This document shows positions 25,701-33,947 of a DNA stretch of 64,000 nucleotides, one piece after another. The translations under genes and the position numbers were made by a program. Origin of the DNA: Pseudovibrio sp947494035 (GTDB lineage Bacteria > Pseudomonadota > Alphaproteobacteria > Rhizobiales > Stappiaceae); assembly GCA_947494035.1 (NCBI GenBank), contig CANLTN010000020.1:9554-73553 (forward strand), written 5' to 3'. The notes under the pieces were generated by a model, which saw only the letters and a program-made list of their open reading frames with translations, made no database searches and was not told the origin of the DNA. How positions within the stretch are numbered: the first letter of the stretch is position 1; each line of letters begins with the position of its first letter.

Positions 25701-26648
25701 TTGCGTTTCTCTCTATTCTTACTATTGCTGATCTTCAACAGTGCCCAGCCGCTCATTTTCGCGGCTTCAAATGCCGTAGCACAGATTGCAAGTGGCTCTG
25801 ATACATGGGAGGTTTCCCAGAGCTCTCCTTTGCAGGGAGTGGAAAACAATGGTGCCGAAATTGGAGTTAGAGCCCGCACAGCGCCGTCCTCCGTGACCAT
25901 TCCGCTGTTTTCTGGTGGTCAGTCCGGCCTTGCAACGACTGGTAAAGCGCCGGAACGTATCCGTTTTATTGCTGCCGATAACTTTCCACCCTTTATTTTT
26001 CGCGATAGCGAGCAACGGTTGATGGGCTACAATGTTGATCTTGCCCGCGAGATCTGCCAGAGCCTGAAAGCTGCGTGCAGCCTGAAAATTCTGCCCTTCA
26101 ACCATCTGGCGAATACCGTTTTTAATGGTGAGGCCGATGCGGTAATTGCCGGTGTCAGCATGACACCCGATAATCTGGAAAAGCTTTCGTTTTCGCAGAC
26201 TTACATGCGCTTTCCGGGGCGCTTTATTGTTGGAAAGAACAGCACGCTGGACCCACTGCCAGAAACACTGGGTGGCAAACGAATTGCTGTTGTGGAAGGC
26301 TCGCGGCATGAGGCGTTTCTGGAGCGGTTCTTTACTGATGCAATCGCAGTTCCGTTCGAGACCGAAGAACTTGCCCGCAACGCGGTGAAACAATCGCAAG
26401 TTGACGCACTGTTTGGTGACGGGATGCGGCTATCCTTCTGGCTGGATACGCAAGCTGCTAATGGATGCTGCAAGTTTGCCGGTGGTCCGTGGCTGGATCC
26501 AAGTTACTTCAGTGGCGGGTTGACGATTGCAACAAAGGCTGGCGACATCAGGATGCTGAATGCCATCAATCTAGGACTTACGCGCCTTCAATCCAACGGT
26601 CGGCTTGGAGAATTGTATCTCAGATATTTCCCCCGTGGTTTCTTTTGA
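25701..26648 (+). CDS. Periplasmic amino-acid-type solute-binding protein
   Basis: 315 residues with a hydrophobic signal peptide (FSLFLLLLIFNSAQPLIFA), a loose linker, and a type II solute-binding domain of the SBP_bac_3 kind (from about 85: IRFIAADNFPPFIF, GYNVDLAREICQ, DAVIAGVSMTPDNLEKLSFS, LGGKRIAVVEGSRHEAFL). No permease or ATPase genes are adjacent; it is divergent from the membrane glycosyltransferase with 64 bases between, so it may act as a periplasmic sensor or accessory rather than transporter part. The start is a TTG, with no in-frame ATG, and only a weak ribosome site. Confidence 0.78.
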   Translation: MRFSLFLLLLIFNSAQPLIFAASNAVAQIASGSDTWEVSQSSPLQGVENNGAEIGVRARTAPSSVTIPLFSGGQSGLATTGKAPERIRFIAADNFPPFIFRDSEQRLMGYNVDLAREICQSLKAACSLKILPFNHLANTVFNGEADAVIAGVSMTPDNLEKLSFSQTYMRFPGRFIVGKNSTLDPLPETLGGKRIAVVEGSRHEAFLERFFTDAIAVPFETEELARNAVKQSQVDALFGDGMRLSFWLDTQAANGCCKFAGGPWLDPSYFSGGLTIATKAGDIRMLNAINLGLTRLQSNGRLGELYLRYFPRGFF

Positions 26649-27494
26649 TTACCTTGCCTTGGGCGTTCCGTCTTTGTTGACGCGGCTCGAAAGCCAGCCT
26701 TGAATGTGTAGCAAAGCCTTGAAAGGTAAGATTAAAACCCAGGCGAGCTGGCGGGGCTCCTTCCCCCTGAATTCACTTAGTCCGAAGGTGATCCCCTCCT
26801 GACCGCCTTTCGGATCGTGTACATATGTGAAGAACAGTCTGTCCCACCATGGGAAGTTGAAACCGTAGTTGCTGTCGGTTTCCTTTGGGCGGGTCGAGTG
26901 GTGGATGCGGTGCATGTCTGGTGTCACGATAATCCAGCGCAAAATGCGGTCTACTTTCTCAGGGAGCTTGATGTTGGCGTGGTTGAACATGGCAGCCGCG
27001 TTGAGAACCACCTCGAAGATAACAACTGAGAGGACGGGAGCGCCAAGGAGGGCAACGATAATCACTTTCCAGAGCATGGAGACTGCGATTTCCAGCGGGT
27101 GGAAGCGCAAAGCTGTTGTGACGTCAAAGCGCGGATCGGTGTGATGCACCTTATGCATATGCCATAGGAACGGGATTTTATGGCTGGCCACATGCATGGC
27201 CCAGACGGCAAAATCGAGTACGAAAAACGCGACAACACCAGCTATGACGGGATCAATTGCCAGCCAATGAGCGAGCCCAAAACCCTGTACCTGTGCCCAG
27301 TAAGCCGTTGAAACAGCAGCAAAAGGCAGCGCAAACCGCAGCATCAAGGTGTTGATTACAGACAGGAGAAGGTTGGTGGACCAGCGTCGCGGCCGCTCCT
27401 GACTCTCCGAACGCCGGGGGATGAAGATTTCCAGAAGTGCGAACACCAGAAAAGCGCCCGCAAATATTCCCAGACGGATGACGCCTTCTTCCAT
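26649..27494 (-). CDS. Sterol desaturase / fatty acid hydroxylase family protein
   Basis: 281-residue integral membrane di-iron oxygenase. The histidine clusters are present: HVASH, HKVHH (after FLWHM), a lone His in MFNHANI, and HRIHHS near the end of the catalytic region, with four or five hydrophobic helices between. Bacterial members hydroxylate or desaturate lipids, ornithine lipids or carotenoids; the substrate is not identifiable. I use the Met at 27494 as start (first helix follows directly); an upstream in-frame start at 27578 adds a polar tail. Ends immediately against the convergent solute-binding protein gene. Confidence 0.85.
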   Translation of the reverse strand: MEEGVIRLGIFAGAFLVFALLEIFIPRRSESQERPRRWSTNLLLSVINTLMLRFALPFAAVSTAYWAQVQGFGLAHWLAIDPVIAGVVAFFVLDFAVWAMHVASHKIPFLWHMHKVHHTDPRFDVTTALRFHPLEIAVSMLWKVIIVALLGAPVLSVVIFEVVLNAAAMFNHANIKLPEKVDRILRWIIVTPDMHRIHHSTRPKETDSNYGFNFPWWDRLFFTYVHDPKGGQEGITFGLSEFRGKEPRQLAWVLILPFKALLHIQGWLSSRVNKDGTPKAR

Positions 27495-27626
27495 GATGAA
27501 TTCCGTTTTGTTTCGGCGTAGTGGCCGCATATTTATATTAGTTATTATGAATATGGGTCTAATCGAAGCCGGGGACAAGTAAATTTCCTGTCACCTGTGC
27601 TGTGAAACAGGCTATAAAATACCGTT

Positions 27627-28277
27627 ATGACTGAGATTTTATGGACACGTCCTGAAGGTGAGTGCTTTGGCACTCTTGTGTTGGGCCATGGTGCGGGTGC
27701 GCCTATGGATTCCAATTTTATGAACCGGTTTGCAGAAGCTGCGGCTAAACATGGCGTTGCGGTAGCGCGGTTTGAGTTTGGTTATATGGCTAAGCGACGG
27801 AAAACAGGGAAGAAATCGCCTCCGCCGCGGGCTGATAAGCTGATTGGTGAATACCAGAAGGCTTTGCAGCTGGTTCTGGATGACGTTGAAGGACCGGTCC
27901 TGATTGGCGGCAAGTCCATGGGTGGGCGTGTTGCGGCTGTACTGGCAGGGAGCGAGAGCCTTCCGAAGCGGGTTTCTGGCGTGGTCTGTTTGGGCTATCC
28001 TTTTCATCCTATTGGTAAATCTGATTTGGGTGGCTGGCGCTTGGAGCCGTTACAGCAGTCGCTGCGACCTATCTTTATCGCGCAGGGCGATCGGGATCAG
28101 ATGGGGAATCAGAATGAGGTGGAAGCCGTTGAACTTCCTAGCACAATTAGCATTGATTGGCTGGAGGACGGGAACCATGATCTGGCACCTCGAGGGGCTT
28201 CTCCGGCGACGTGGAATGGCAATATTGAGCAGTCGGCGCAAAAGACCGCAGAGTTCCTTAAGAGTTTGATAGATTGA
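27627..28277 (+). CDS. Alpha/beta-hydrolase (KANL3/Tex30-like)
   Basis: 216-residue cytosolic protein with the alpha/beta-hydrolase pattern: oxyanion strand LVLGHGAGAPMDS, nucleophile elbow GGKSMGGRVA (Ser), aspartate region FIAQGDRDQMGN and catalytic His in EDGNHDLAP. It matches the small KANL3/Tex30 type of bacterial hydrolases, which have no assigned substrate. A hairpin terminator separates it from the dGTPase gene, yet the gap is only 63 bases. Confidence 0.83.
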   Translation: MTEILWTRPEGECFGTLVLGHGAGAPMDSNFMNRFAEAAAKHGVAVARFEFGYMAKRRKTGKKSPPPRADKLIGEYQKALQLVLDDVEGPVLIGGKSMGGRVAAVLAGSESLPKRVSGVVCLGYPFHPIGKSDLGGWRLEPLQQSLRPIFIAQGDRDQMGNQNEVEAVELPSTISIDWLEDGNHDLAPRGASPATWNGNIEQSAQKTAEFLKSLID

Positions 28278-28284
28278 GCTTTTT

Positions 28285-28320
28285 ATGCCTCGCACTTTGA
28301 ACGTGCGGGGCATTTTTCTT
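28285..28320 (+). terminator. Terminator between hydrolase and dGTPase genes
   Basis: Eleven-base stem ATGCCTCGCAC / GTGCGGGGCAT (one G-T pair) with a seven-base loop and a T-rich tail. Confidence 0.85.
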
Positions 28321-28340
28321 TTTGTGGCGGGGTATTTGAA

Positions 28341-29690
28341 ATGAATGATGCTGTTTGGACCGCTCGTCAAAGTGCTTGGGTTCCCAAGCCGGATGATGCG
28401 CGTACGCCTTATGATGTGGATTATGCCCGCATCGTTCATTCTCATGCCTTCCGCCGCTTGCAGGGGAAAACCCAGATCCTCAATCTGGGGGACAGTGACT
28501 TTTACCGCACCCGTTTGACCCATACTCTGGAAGTGGCGCAGATTGCCTCTGGCATTACGCGGCAAATCCGGGCGTTCTTCAAGGATCATCCGGCATACGA
28601 CTACATTCCGGATGAAAGCCTTGTAAATACAATCAGTTACTGCCACGACATCGGGCACCCACCGTTCGGTCATGGCGGTGAAGTGGCGCTCAATTATTGC
28701 ATGCGCGATGCAGGTGGATATGAGGGCAATGGCCAGACCCTGCGGATCGTTTCAAAGCTGGAGAAGATGTCTGCCCGGCATGGCGCTGATCTAACGCGGC
28801 GGGCATTACTTGGGATGATGAAGTATCCGGTGGCTTTTTCACGGGTGCATAATCCGGACTTATCCCCGCAGCTTGCCGCCAACACGTCAACCGTGAGCCT
28901 GATTGACCGGAAACGTTCTGCACCGCCCAAGTGTTTCATGGATGGGGAACAAGAGGTCGTGGACTGGGTGCTTGAGCCGCTGTGTGATCAGGACCGCTCA
29001 TTGTTCTGTAGCTTTGAGCGTATTGAGGGCAAGCACGGGAAATCCCTCTATAAATCATGGGATTGCTCCATCATGGATCTGGCAGATGATATCGCCTATG
29101 GGGTCCATGACTTTGAGGATGCGATTGCATTAGGGCTGGTTCGGGAGGTGCAGTTTCGGGAGGATATCTCAGCGGAAGACTGTGCCGCATTTCTGGATGA
29201 TCTGGTTGAAAGCAACCGGGAGAAATATTCCGGAAATCCCTATGAACAGATGATTTCCGGTCTGTTTGGCGATCCCAATAGGCGAAAACAGTTCATCGGA
29301 AAGCTGGTTCACTTCTTTATCGTTGCTGTGCAGATCGAAGAAAACGAGGCGTTTTCCGAGCCACTATTGAAGTACAAGGCTGCTCTGCCAGAGGGGCACG
29401 CCAAGGTGCTTGATGCGCTGAAGGGCTTTGTCTTTAAACGGGTTATTCAGGCGCCCAATGTGCAACATCTTGAGTTCAAGGGGCAGACCATGGTGGTTGC
29501 TGTCTTTGAAACATTGATGAGTGAACCGGAAGCGTTCTTACCAGAAGACGTCTACTTGGACTTCAAGAATACTGAAGATGGTTCACGGGTTGTCTGTGAC
29601 TATGTGGCGAGTATGACGGACATGATGCTTATGAAAGCCTATGACCGGCTGTTCAGCCCGCGTATGGGGTCTATTTTTGACCGCGTGTAA
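28341..29690 (+). CDS. Deoxyguanosinetriphosphate triphosphohydrolase, long type related to anti-phage dGTPases
   Basis: 449-residue HD-domain enzyme hydrolysing dNTPs (dGTP by family) to nucleoside and triphosphate. Metal ligands are His61 in RLTHTLEVAQIASGI, His102-Asp103 in CHDIGHPPFGHGGE and the later Asp in MDLADDIAYGVHDFED. The opening RTPYDVDYARIVHSHAFRRL and overall length fit the Dgt-like subgroup that includes phage-defence enzymes rather than the shorter (about 400) housekeeping form usual in alphaproteobacteria. A role in lowering dGTP during phage infection is inference from family. It is monocistronic and not in an obvious defence island. Confidence 0.88.
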   Translation: MNDAVWTARQSAWVPKPDDARTPYDVDYARIVHSHAFRRLQGKTQILNLGDSDFYRTRLTHTLEVAQIASGITRQIRAFFKDHPAYDYIPDESLVNTISYCHDIGHPPFGHGGEVALNYCMRDAGGYEGNGQTLRIVSKLEKMSARHGADLTRRALLGMMKYPVAFSRVHNPDLSPQLAANTSTVSLIDRKRSAPPKCFMDGEQEVVDWVLEPLCDQDRSLFCSFERIEGKHGKSLYKSWDCSIMDLADDIAYGVHDFEDAIALGLVREVQFREDISAEDCAAFLDDLVESNREKYSGNPYEQMISGLFGDPNRRKQFIGKLVHFFIVAVQIEENEAFSEPLLKYKAALPEGHAKVLDALKGFVFKRVIQAPNVQHLEFKGQTMVVAVFETLMSEPEAFLPEDVYLDFKNTEDGSRVVCDYVASMTDMMLMKAYDRLFSPRMGSIFDRV

Positions 29691-29725
29691 TTGCGAATTA
29701 GCTGTATTTTCAATGCTGTAACGAA

Positions 29726-29760
29726 AAACGCTGCCAGAAATTATCTGACAGCGTTTTTTT
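29726..29760 (+). terminator. Terminator of the dGTPase gene
   Basis: Stem AAACGCTGCCAGA / TCTGACAGCGTTT with a single C-A mismatch, five-base loop, followed by a run of T, 36 bases after the stop. Confidence 0.88.
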
Positions 29761-29852
29761 GTGCGTCGGTTTGCGTTTTTTACGCTTTTTCTGAGCTATT
29801 GGGTCACACAACACGCATTTTCATTCACGCTGCCTGATCCAACATTTTTGCA

Positions 29853-29900
29853 GAGCGAATTCTTGTCGCTTGATCGACTCCAATCAAGCGGAACACGCTT
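29853..29900. repeat. Palindromic intergenic element after hslO
   Basis: Eight-base perfect stem CGCTTGAT / ATCAAGCG (29867-29890) nested in outer AGCG / CGCT arms. The minus-strand reading (TAAAGCGTGTTCCGCTTGATTG...) resembles a Rhizobiales intergenic repeat that begins at stop codons. It may act as transcript end for hslO, though without a clear T run. Confidence 0.5.
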
Positions 29901-30886
29901 TAGTCCTTGAACACCTTGTTGGCGTCCAATTCATAATCCTTGGAGCAGAAGTCGCACTTAATATGCACTGTGCCTTCCGTTTTCATCTCGGTTTTGTCCG
30001 CCTCAGAAAAGTTCTGCATCATGGCAGTGATTTTTTCTTCAGAGCAGGTGCACTTGTCTGCCATAGCCTGCGGGGAGAAGACGGATGCACCACGTTCGTG
30101 GAACAAACGATAGAGCAGACCTTCCACTGTGAGGCTTGGGTCGATGAGTTCTTCATCTTTCACGGTCTCGACCAGCGAGCGGGCTTCAACCCATGCGTCG
30201 TCCTCGTCAACCTGATGGGCTTCGTGTCCTTCCGGTGCGTCGCCCGGATGGATGTCGGCCTGTTTCTGGCGGTCGCGAGACTGTGGCAGGAACTGAACCA
30301 TGAGGCCGCCGGCGATCCAGGAGTGCTCTGCACCGCCTTCCTCAGACTTGGTCAGCATTTCTGCTACGCCGAGCCGGACGAGGGTCGGGATCTGCTCCGA
30401 CTTCTGAAAGTACTCGTGGGCGGCCTCTTCCAAAGAGGTGCCGTTGAGAACCACGATGCCCTGATAGCGGCTGGTGTGTGCGCCCTGATCAATTGTGAAG
30501 GCCAGATGGCCTTTGCCGAGCAGGTGGTCTGGCTTGAACCCATCTTGCGCAGCAACTTCAGCAACCTTTTCTGCATTGAACTGCGCCATTGCGCGCAGCC
30601 CGTCAGGCGCGTTGAAGTCAACAACGAGCACGGAAACTGCACCGTCAGTCTGCGCTTGCAGGGTCAGGCGGCCTTCAAACTTGAGGGTACTGCCAAGCAT
30701 TGCTGTCAGAACAATTGCCTCTGACAGCAGCTTGTTGACCGGCGCAGGGTATTTGTGCCGCGCCAGTATACTATTCAGCACCGGCCCCATATTGACGATC
30801 CGACCGCGTACGTCCAGTGCTTCGACAGCGAACGGGACGACAGCGTCAACGCCAGCGGCGGTCGGTTGAGCAGGTGTATTTGTCAT
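29900..30886 (-). CDS. hslO: Redox-regulated chaperone Hsp33
   Basis: 328-residue cytosolic holdase activated by oxidation plus heat. The C-terminal zinc switch is complete: Cys279 and Cys281 in KCTCSEEKI, Cys311 and Cys314 in IKCDFCSKDYELD. The N-terminal domain shows VLTAMLGSTLKFEGRLTLQ and the DQGAHTSRYQGIVVL segment. Third gene after argD and argF in the same direction, an order common in alphaproteobacteria; the 105-base gap holds a repeat and a strong hairpin right before the ribosome site. Confidence 0.94.
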   Translation of the reverse strand: MTNTPAQPTAAGVDAVVPFAVEALDVRGRIVNMGPVLNSILARHKYPAPVNKLLSEAIVLTAMLGSTLKFEGRLTLQAQTDGAVSVLVVDFNAPDGLRAMAQFNAEKVAEVAAQDGFKPDHLLGKGHLAFTIDQGAHTSRYQGIVVLNGTSLEEAAHEYFQKSEQIPTLVRLGVAEMLTKSEEGGAEHSWIAGGLMVQFLPQSRDRQKQADIHPGDAPEGHEAHQVDEDDAWVEARSLVETVKDEELIDPSLTVEGLLYRLFHERGASVFSPQAMADKCTCSEEKITAMMQNFSEADKTEMKTEGTVHIKCDFCSKDYELDANKVFKD

Positions 30887-30894
30887 TTTTTTCC

Positions 30895-30934
30895 TAGAGC
30901 CTCCGCGCTCATTTCATGGCTGCGGCAGGCTCTA
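30895..30934 (-). promoter_or_regulatory. Hairpin abutting the hslO ribosome binding site
   Basis: On the hslO mRNA a 12-base stem (TAGAGCCTGCCGC / GCGGAGGCTCTA, one bulge) ends directly at GGA of the ribosome site, which is 5-6 bases before the ATG. The stem base includes the TA next to GGA. It could limit ribosome access at low temperature, but no T run follows, so it is not a terminator. Confidence 0.4.
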
Positions 30935-30945
30935 CCTTTATTCTT

Positions 30946-30994
30946 GCGCATATCTTCTGTGAGAACCGGCAAACGGTTTTACAGATATGCTCTA
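30946..30994. repeat. Rhizobiales-type palindrome at the argF stop codon
   Basis: Minus-strand reading starts with the argF stop (TAG) inside TAGAGCATATCTGT, has complementary CCG...CGG arms, then ACAG and AGATATGC closing the stem. The plan (TAGAGCAT...AAACCG...CGGTT...ATGC) is that of a widespread rhizobial intergenic hairpin that commonly begins at a stop codon. Confidence 0.6.
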
Positions 30995-31930
30995 TCCTTC
31001 AGGCAAAGCATCCATGCACCACGCCATAATGCCTTTTTGCGCGTGGAGACGGTTTTCTGCCTCGTCGAATACCACAGAATGCGGGCCGTCGATCACCTCA
31101 TTTGTCACTTCTTCCCCACGATGTGCAGGCAGGCAGTGCATGAACAGAGCTGACTCGTTGGCTTCGCTCATCAGGCGTTCATTGACCTGATAAGGCGCCA
31201 GCATGTTGTGACGAGTCTCGGCATTATCGTCACCCATGGAAACCCAGCAATCGGTGATAACACAATCACTGTTTTTTACAGCAGCAAACGGGTCATCTGT
31301 TACGACGAGTTCAGCACCGGATGTATGCGCCTTTTCGATCCAATCAAGGGGCACCGTCAGTTCATTTGGTGCGGCCACGTTGATTTTGAAGTCAAATTTG
31401 GAGGCGGCATCGATCCAGGAGTAAAGGACGTTGTTGCTATCCCCCACCCAGGAAACGGTCTTACCCTTGATGCTTCCGCGGTGTTCTTCGAAGGTCATGA
31501 TGTCTGCCATGATCTGGCAGGGATGGGAAACCTTGGTCAGGCCGTTGATGACCGGTACGGTCGCGTGTTCTGCCAGCTCTCTCACCGCATCATGATCCAG
31601 CATCCGGATCATGATCAGGTCCACAAAACGGGACAGCACACGGGCGGTATCGGCAATGGATTCACCACGGCCAAGCTGCATCTCTGCGCCAGTCAGCATG
31701 AGGGTTTCGCCGCCAAGCTCACGCATGCCCACATCAAAGGAGATGCGGGTTCTGGTGGAAGGTTGTTCAAAGATCATGGCAAGCACTTTGCCAGCCAATG
31801 GCCCCTGCCCGCGATGTACACCGTTGCGGGTGGACTTGATCTGTTTGGCACCCTCCAAAATCAAGCGCAGGTCATCGCCGGAAAAATCACTGATATCAAG
31901 AAAGTGTTGTTGTTTTGTCATAATGTTCAT
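30992..31930 (-). CDS. argF: Ornithine carbamoyltransferase
   Basis: 312-residue cytosolic enzyme making citrulline from ornithine and carbamoyl phosphate in arginine synthesis. Carbamoyl-phosphate motif EQPSTRTRISFDVGMRELGG, the SLADTARVL-type region (here SIADTARVLSRFVDL), HPCQ in VSHPCQIMAD and HCLPAHRGEEV, all in order. Start overlaps the argD stop by ATGA, so translation is coupled; a second ATG lies three codons in. Stop codon is part of a palindromic repeat. Confidence 0.95.
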   Translation of the reverse strand: MNIMTKQQHFLDISDFSGDDLRLILEGAKQIKSTRNGVHRGQGPLAGKVLAMIFEQPSTRTRISFDVGMRELGGETLMLTGAEMQLGRGESIADTARVLSRFVDLIMIRMLDHDAVRELAEHATVPVINGLTKVSHPCQIMADIMTFEEHRGSIKGKTVSWVGDSNNVLYSWIDAASKFDFKINVAAPNELTVPLDWIEKAHTSGAELVVTDDPFAAVKNSDCVITDCWVSMGDDNAETRHNMLAPYQVNERLMSEANESALFMHCLPAHRGEEVTNEVIDGPHSVVFDEAENRLHAQKGIMAWCMDALPEG

Positions 31931-33129
31931 TTGGCAATCTCGGCAGTTTTCAGCTCGTTTTCCATGGACACAGCAGCGGCATCAATCTTTTCAACGAGGA
32001 TGTCAATTTCTTCAGAGGTAATGGTCATTGGCGGCATAATGCGGAGCACGTTGTCTCCTGCCCCAACAGGCAGCAGACCGTTGTTGCGCATGTGCGCCAG
32101 CAGCTGGGTATTTGGCACCTTGCATTTAAGGCCCAGCATCAGGCCTTCGCCGCGCACCAGTTCAAACACATTGCTGTGCTGGTCAACCACACAGGCCAGT
32201 TTCTGCTTCAGCTGCAAGCCTTTTTCCTGAACAGCTTCCAGAAACCCCGGCTCCAGAACGATATCCAGAACAGCGTTGCCAACAGCCATTGCCAGCGGGT
32301 TGCCGCCGAATGTTGTGCCATGAACGCCGGGCACCATGCCGCTTGCTGCTTCATTGGTTGCAAGGAAAGCGCCCATAGGGAAGCCGCCGCCGATGCCTTT
32401 TGCAATGGCCATCAGATCTGGTGCAACACCAGCCCATTCGTGGGCAAACAATTTGCCGGTACGGCCCACGCCGGTCTGGATCTCGTCATAGATCAGCAAC
32501 AGTCCATTCTCATCACAGATGTCGCGCAGGCCTTTCAGGAAGGCAGGGTCCATGGAGCGGACGCCACCTTCGCCCTGAACAGGTTCCAGCATGATGGCGG
32601 CGGTTTCTGGAAGGACAGCCTTCCTGACCGCTTCCAGATCGCCCACTGGCACCTGATCGAAGCCTTCCGGCGCAGGGCCGAAGCCTTCCAGATACTTTTG
32701 CTGACCGCCTGCGGCCAGTGCTGCCATGGTTCTGCCGTGGAACGCATTTTCAAAGGTGATGATGCGGTTCTTTTCCGGGTTGCCCTTGGCAAAGTGGTAG
32801 CGACGGGCGGCCTTCATGGCGCCTTCGGTTGCTTCCGTGCCGGAGTTGGTGAAGAACACAACATCGGCAAACGTGTTGTCTGTCAGCCGCTTTGCCAGCT
32901 TCTCACCCTCTGGAATAGTGTAGAGGTTGGTGACGTGCCAAAGCTTTTCGGCCTGAGACTTGAGGGCCTCGACGAGTTTGGGATGGGCATGACCCAAGCC
33001 GGAGACGGCAATACCGGAAGCACAATCCATATATCGTCGACCATCAGCCGCAATCAGCCAGACACCTTCCCCACGCTCGAACGCGAGGTCTGAGCGTGCA
33101 TAAGTCTGCATTAGCGACGAAGTCGTCAT
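31927..33129 (-). CDS. argD: Acetylornithine aminotransferase
   Basis: 400-residue PLP-dependent class III aminotransferase converting N-acetylglutamate semialdehyde to acetylornithine. Visible parts are GVWLIAADGRRYMDCASGIAV, FTNSGTEATEGAMKAAR (phosphate binding), FENAFHGRTMAALAAGGQ, LLIYDEIQTGVGRTGKLFA and the PLP lysine in AIAKGIGGGFPMGA. Ribosome site GAGGAG lies seven bases before the ATG. First gene of argD-argF-hslO. Succinyldiaminopimelate activity is also usual for this family. Confidence 0.94.
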   Translation of the reverse strand: MTTSSLMQTYARSDLAFERGEGVWLIAADGRRYMDCASGIAVSGLGHAHPKLVEALKSQAEKLWHVTNLYTIPEGEKLAKRLTDNTFADVVFFTNSGTEATEGAMKAARRYHFAKGNPEKNRIITFENAFHGRTMAALAAGGQQKYLEGFGPAPEGFDQVPVGDLEAVRKAVLPETAAIMLEPVQGEGGVRSMDPAFLKGLRDICDENGLLLIYDEIQTGVGRTGKLFAHEWAGVAPDLMAIAKGIGGGFPMGAFLATNEAASGMVPGVHGTTFGGNPLAMAVGNAVLDIVLEPGFLEAVQEKGLQLKQKLACVVDQHSNVFELVRGEGLMLGLKCKVPNTQLLAHMRNNGLLPVGAGDNVLRIMPPMTITSEEIDILVEKIDAAAVSMENELKTAEIAK

Positions 33130-33947
33130 TTCTTACTCCTCATGGATTGAGCTTTCTCGGTTGCTCAAAAATCTTGGTTTTAAAAAAACAAAAAACGCCA
33201 GTGGCGCTTCATGTGACACCTAATGTGCTCGGGTTTAAGGGAGGTGACATATAAACCGCGTTCCCTCAGGGCAGTCAATAACACGTATTGCCAGCAATCA
33301 GTTACTCCTGCTCAGGAATTGTTTGCTGATCAACCACTCTTCTTTTTTAGTGCACGGCGAATGGACTGCACGTGACGAAGGACGCATTGTGGCATCTTTC
33401 AATAACGGAGTAGAGCGCAAATCCCCTCTTCAATGTCCAGTTTTTTTCCATGGTCCTTCAGGTTAATTCAACACACCTTTAGCGTGTATCACCCTGCGAG
33501 AGCTATGCATTCAACTGCGTCAGTGGACTCTGGATTTGCAGTTTATTAGTTCTTTTTGCCAGTTGTTTTTTGTAGATGCAGGCATGTATATAATAGTGAC
33601 GGGTTAACGCTATCAGCTCTTACTTTATGCTGGAAAGAATGCAGTAAAAATTGGTGCAACAAACAGCTCTTATTCTTTAGATTGACAATCTTCTCCCACC
33701 GCATGAAGGCTGTCACAGGTAAGTAGTAGTACGGCAATTCTGGGGAAAACCGGTTTCTTCCCCACCTCAATTCTTCAAGGTTATTGCTCGCATTAGCGCC
33801 CATATAGTACTGTAGGATGAGAGTTATACACCATCTCGTAGTTACTGAACGCTGCAAGCACACACGCTCAGATAAGCGGCACTTTCGGATTCATCCGAAC
33901 TGAGCGAATGCGTTTTGCGCGCCACTGAAGGAAGACGGGGGCCTTTA
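33130..33947. other. Long intergenic region between argD and gcrA
   Basis: About 820 bases, AT-rich, between divergent genes. I see the small hairpin listed separately, a GANTC methylation-type site (GATTC, 33888-33892) close upstream of gcrA, and one open frame on the minus strand (33546-33863) that I do not consider a gene. It should hold the promoters of argD and gcrA and could hide a small RNA. Confidence 0.45.
33190..33207 (-). terminator. Small terminator-like hairpin in the argD leader
   Basis: Minus-strand CGCC-ACT-GGCG followed by TTTTTTGTTTTTTT, about 65-80 bases before the argD start. With so short a stem it may be a weak terminator of an upstream transcript or an attenuator of argD; no leader peptide was recognised. 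Confidence 0.4.

Noticed and set aside
31208..33093. Two long plus-strand frames over argF and argD
   Set aside because: Antisense shadows of two certain biosynthetic genes; peptides resemble no family.
33546..33863. Minus-strand frame of 105 codons in the argD-gcrA gap
   Set aside because: No ribosome site, odd composition and no recognisable segment; cannot be supported as a gene.
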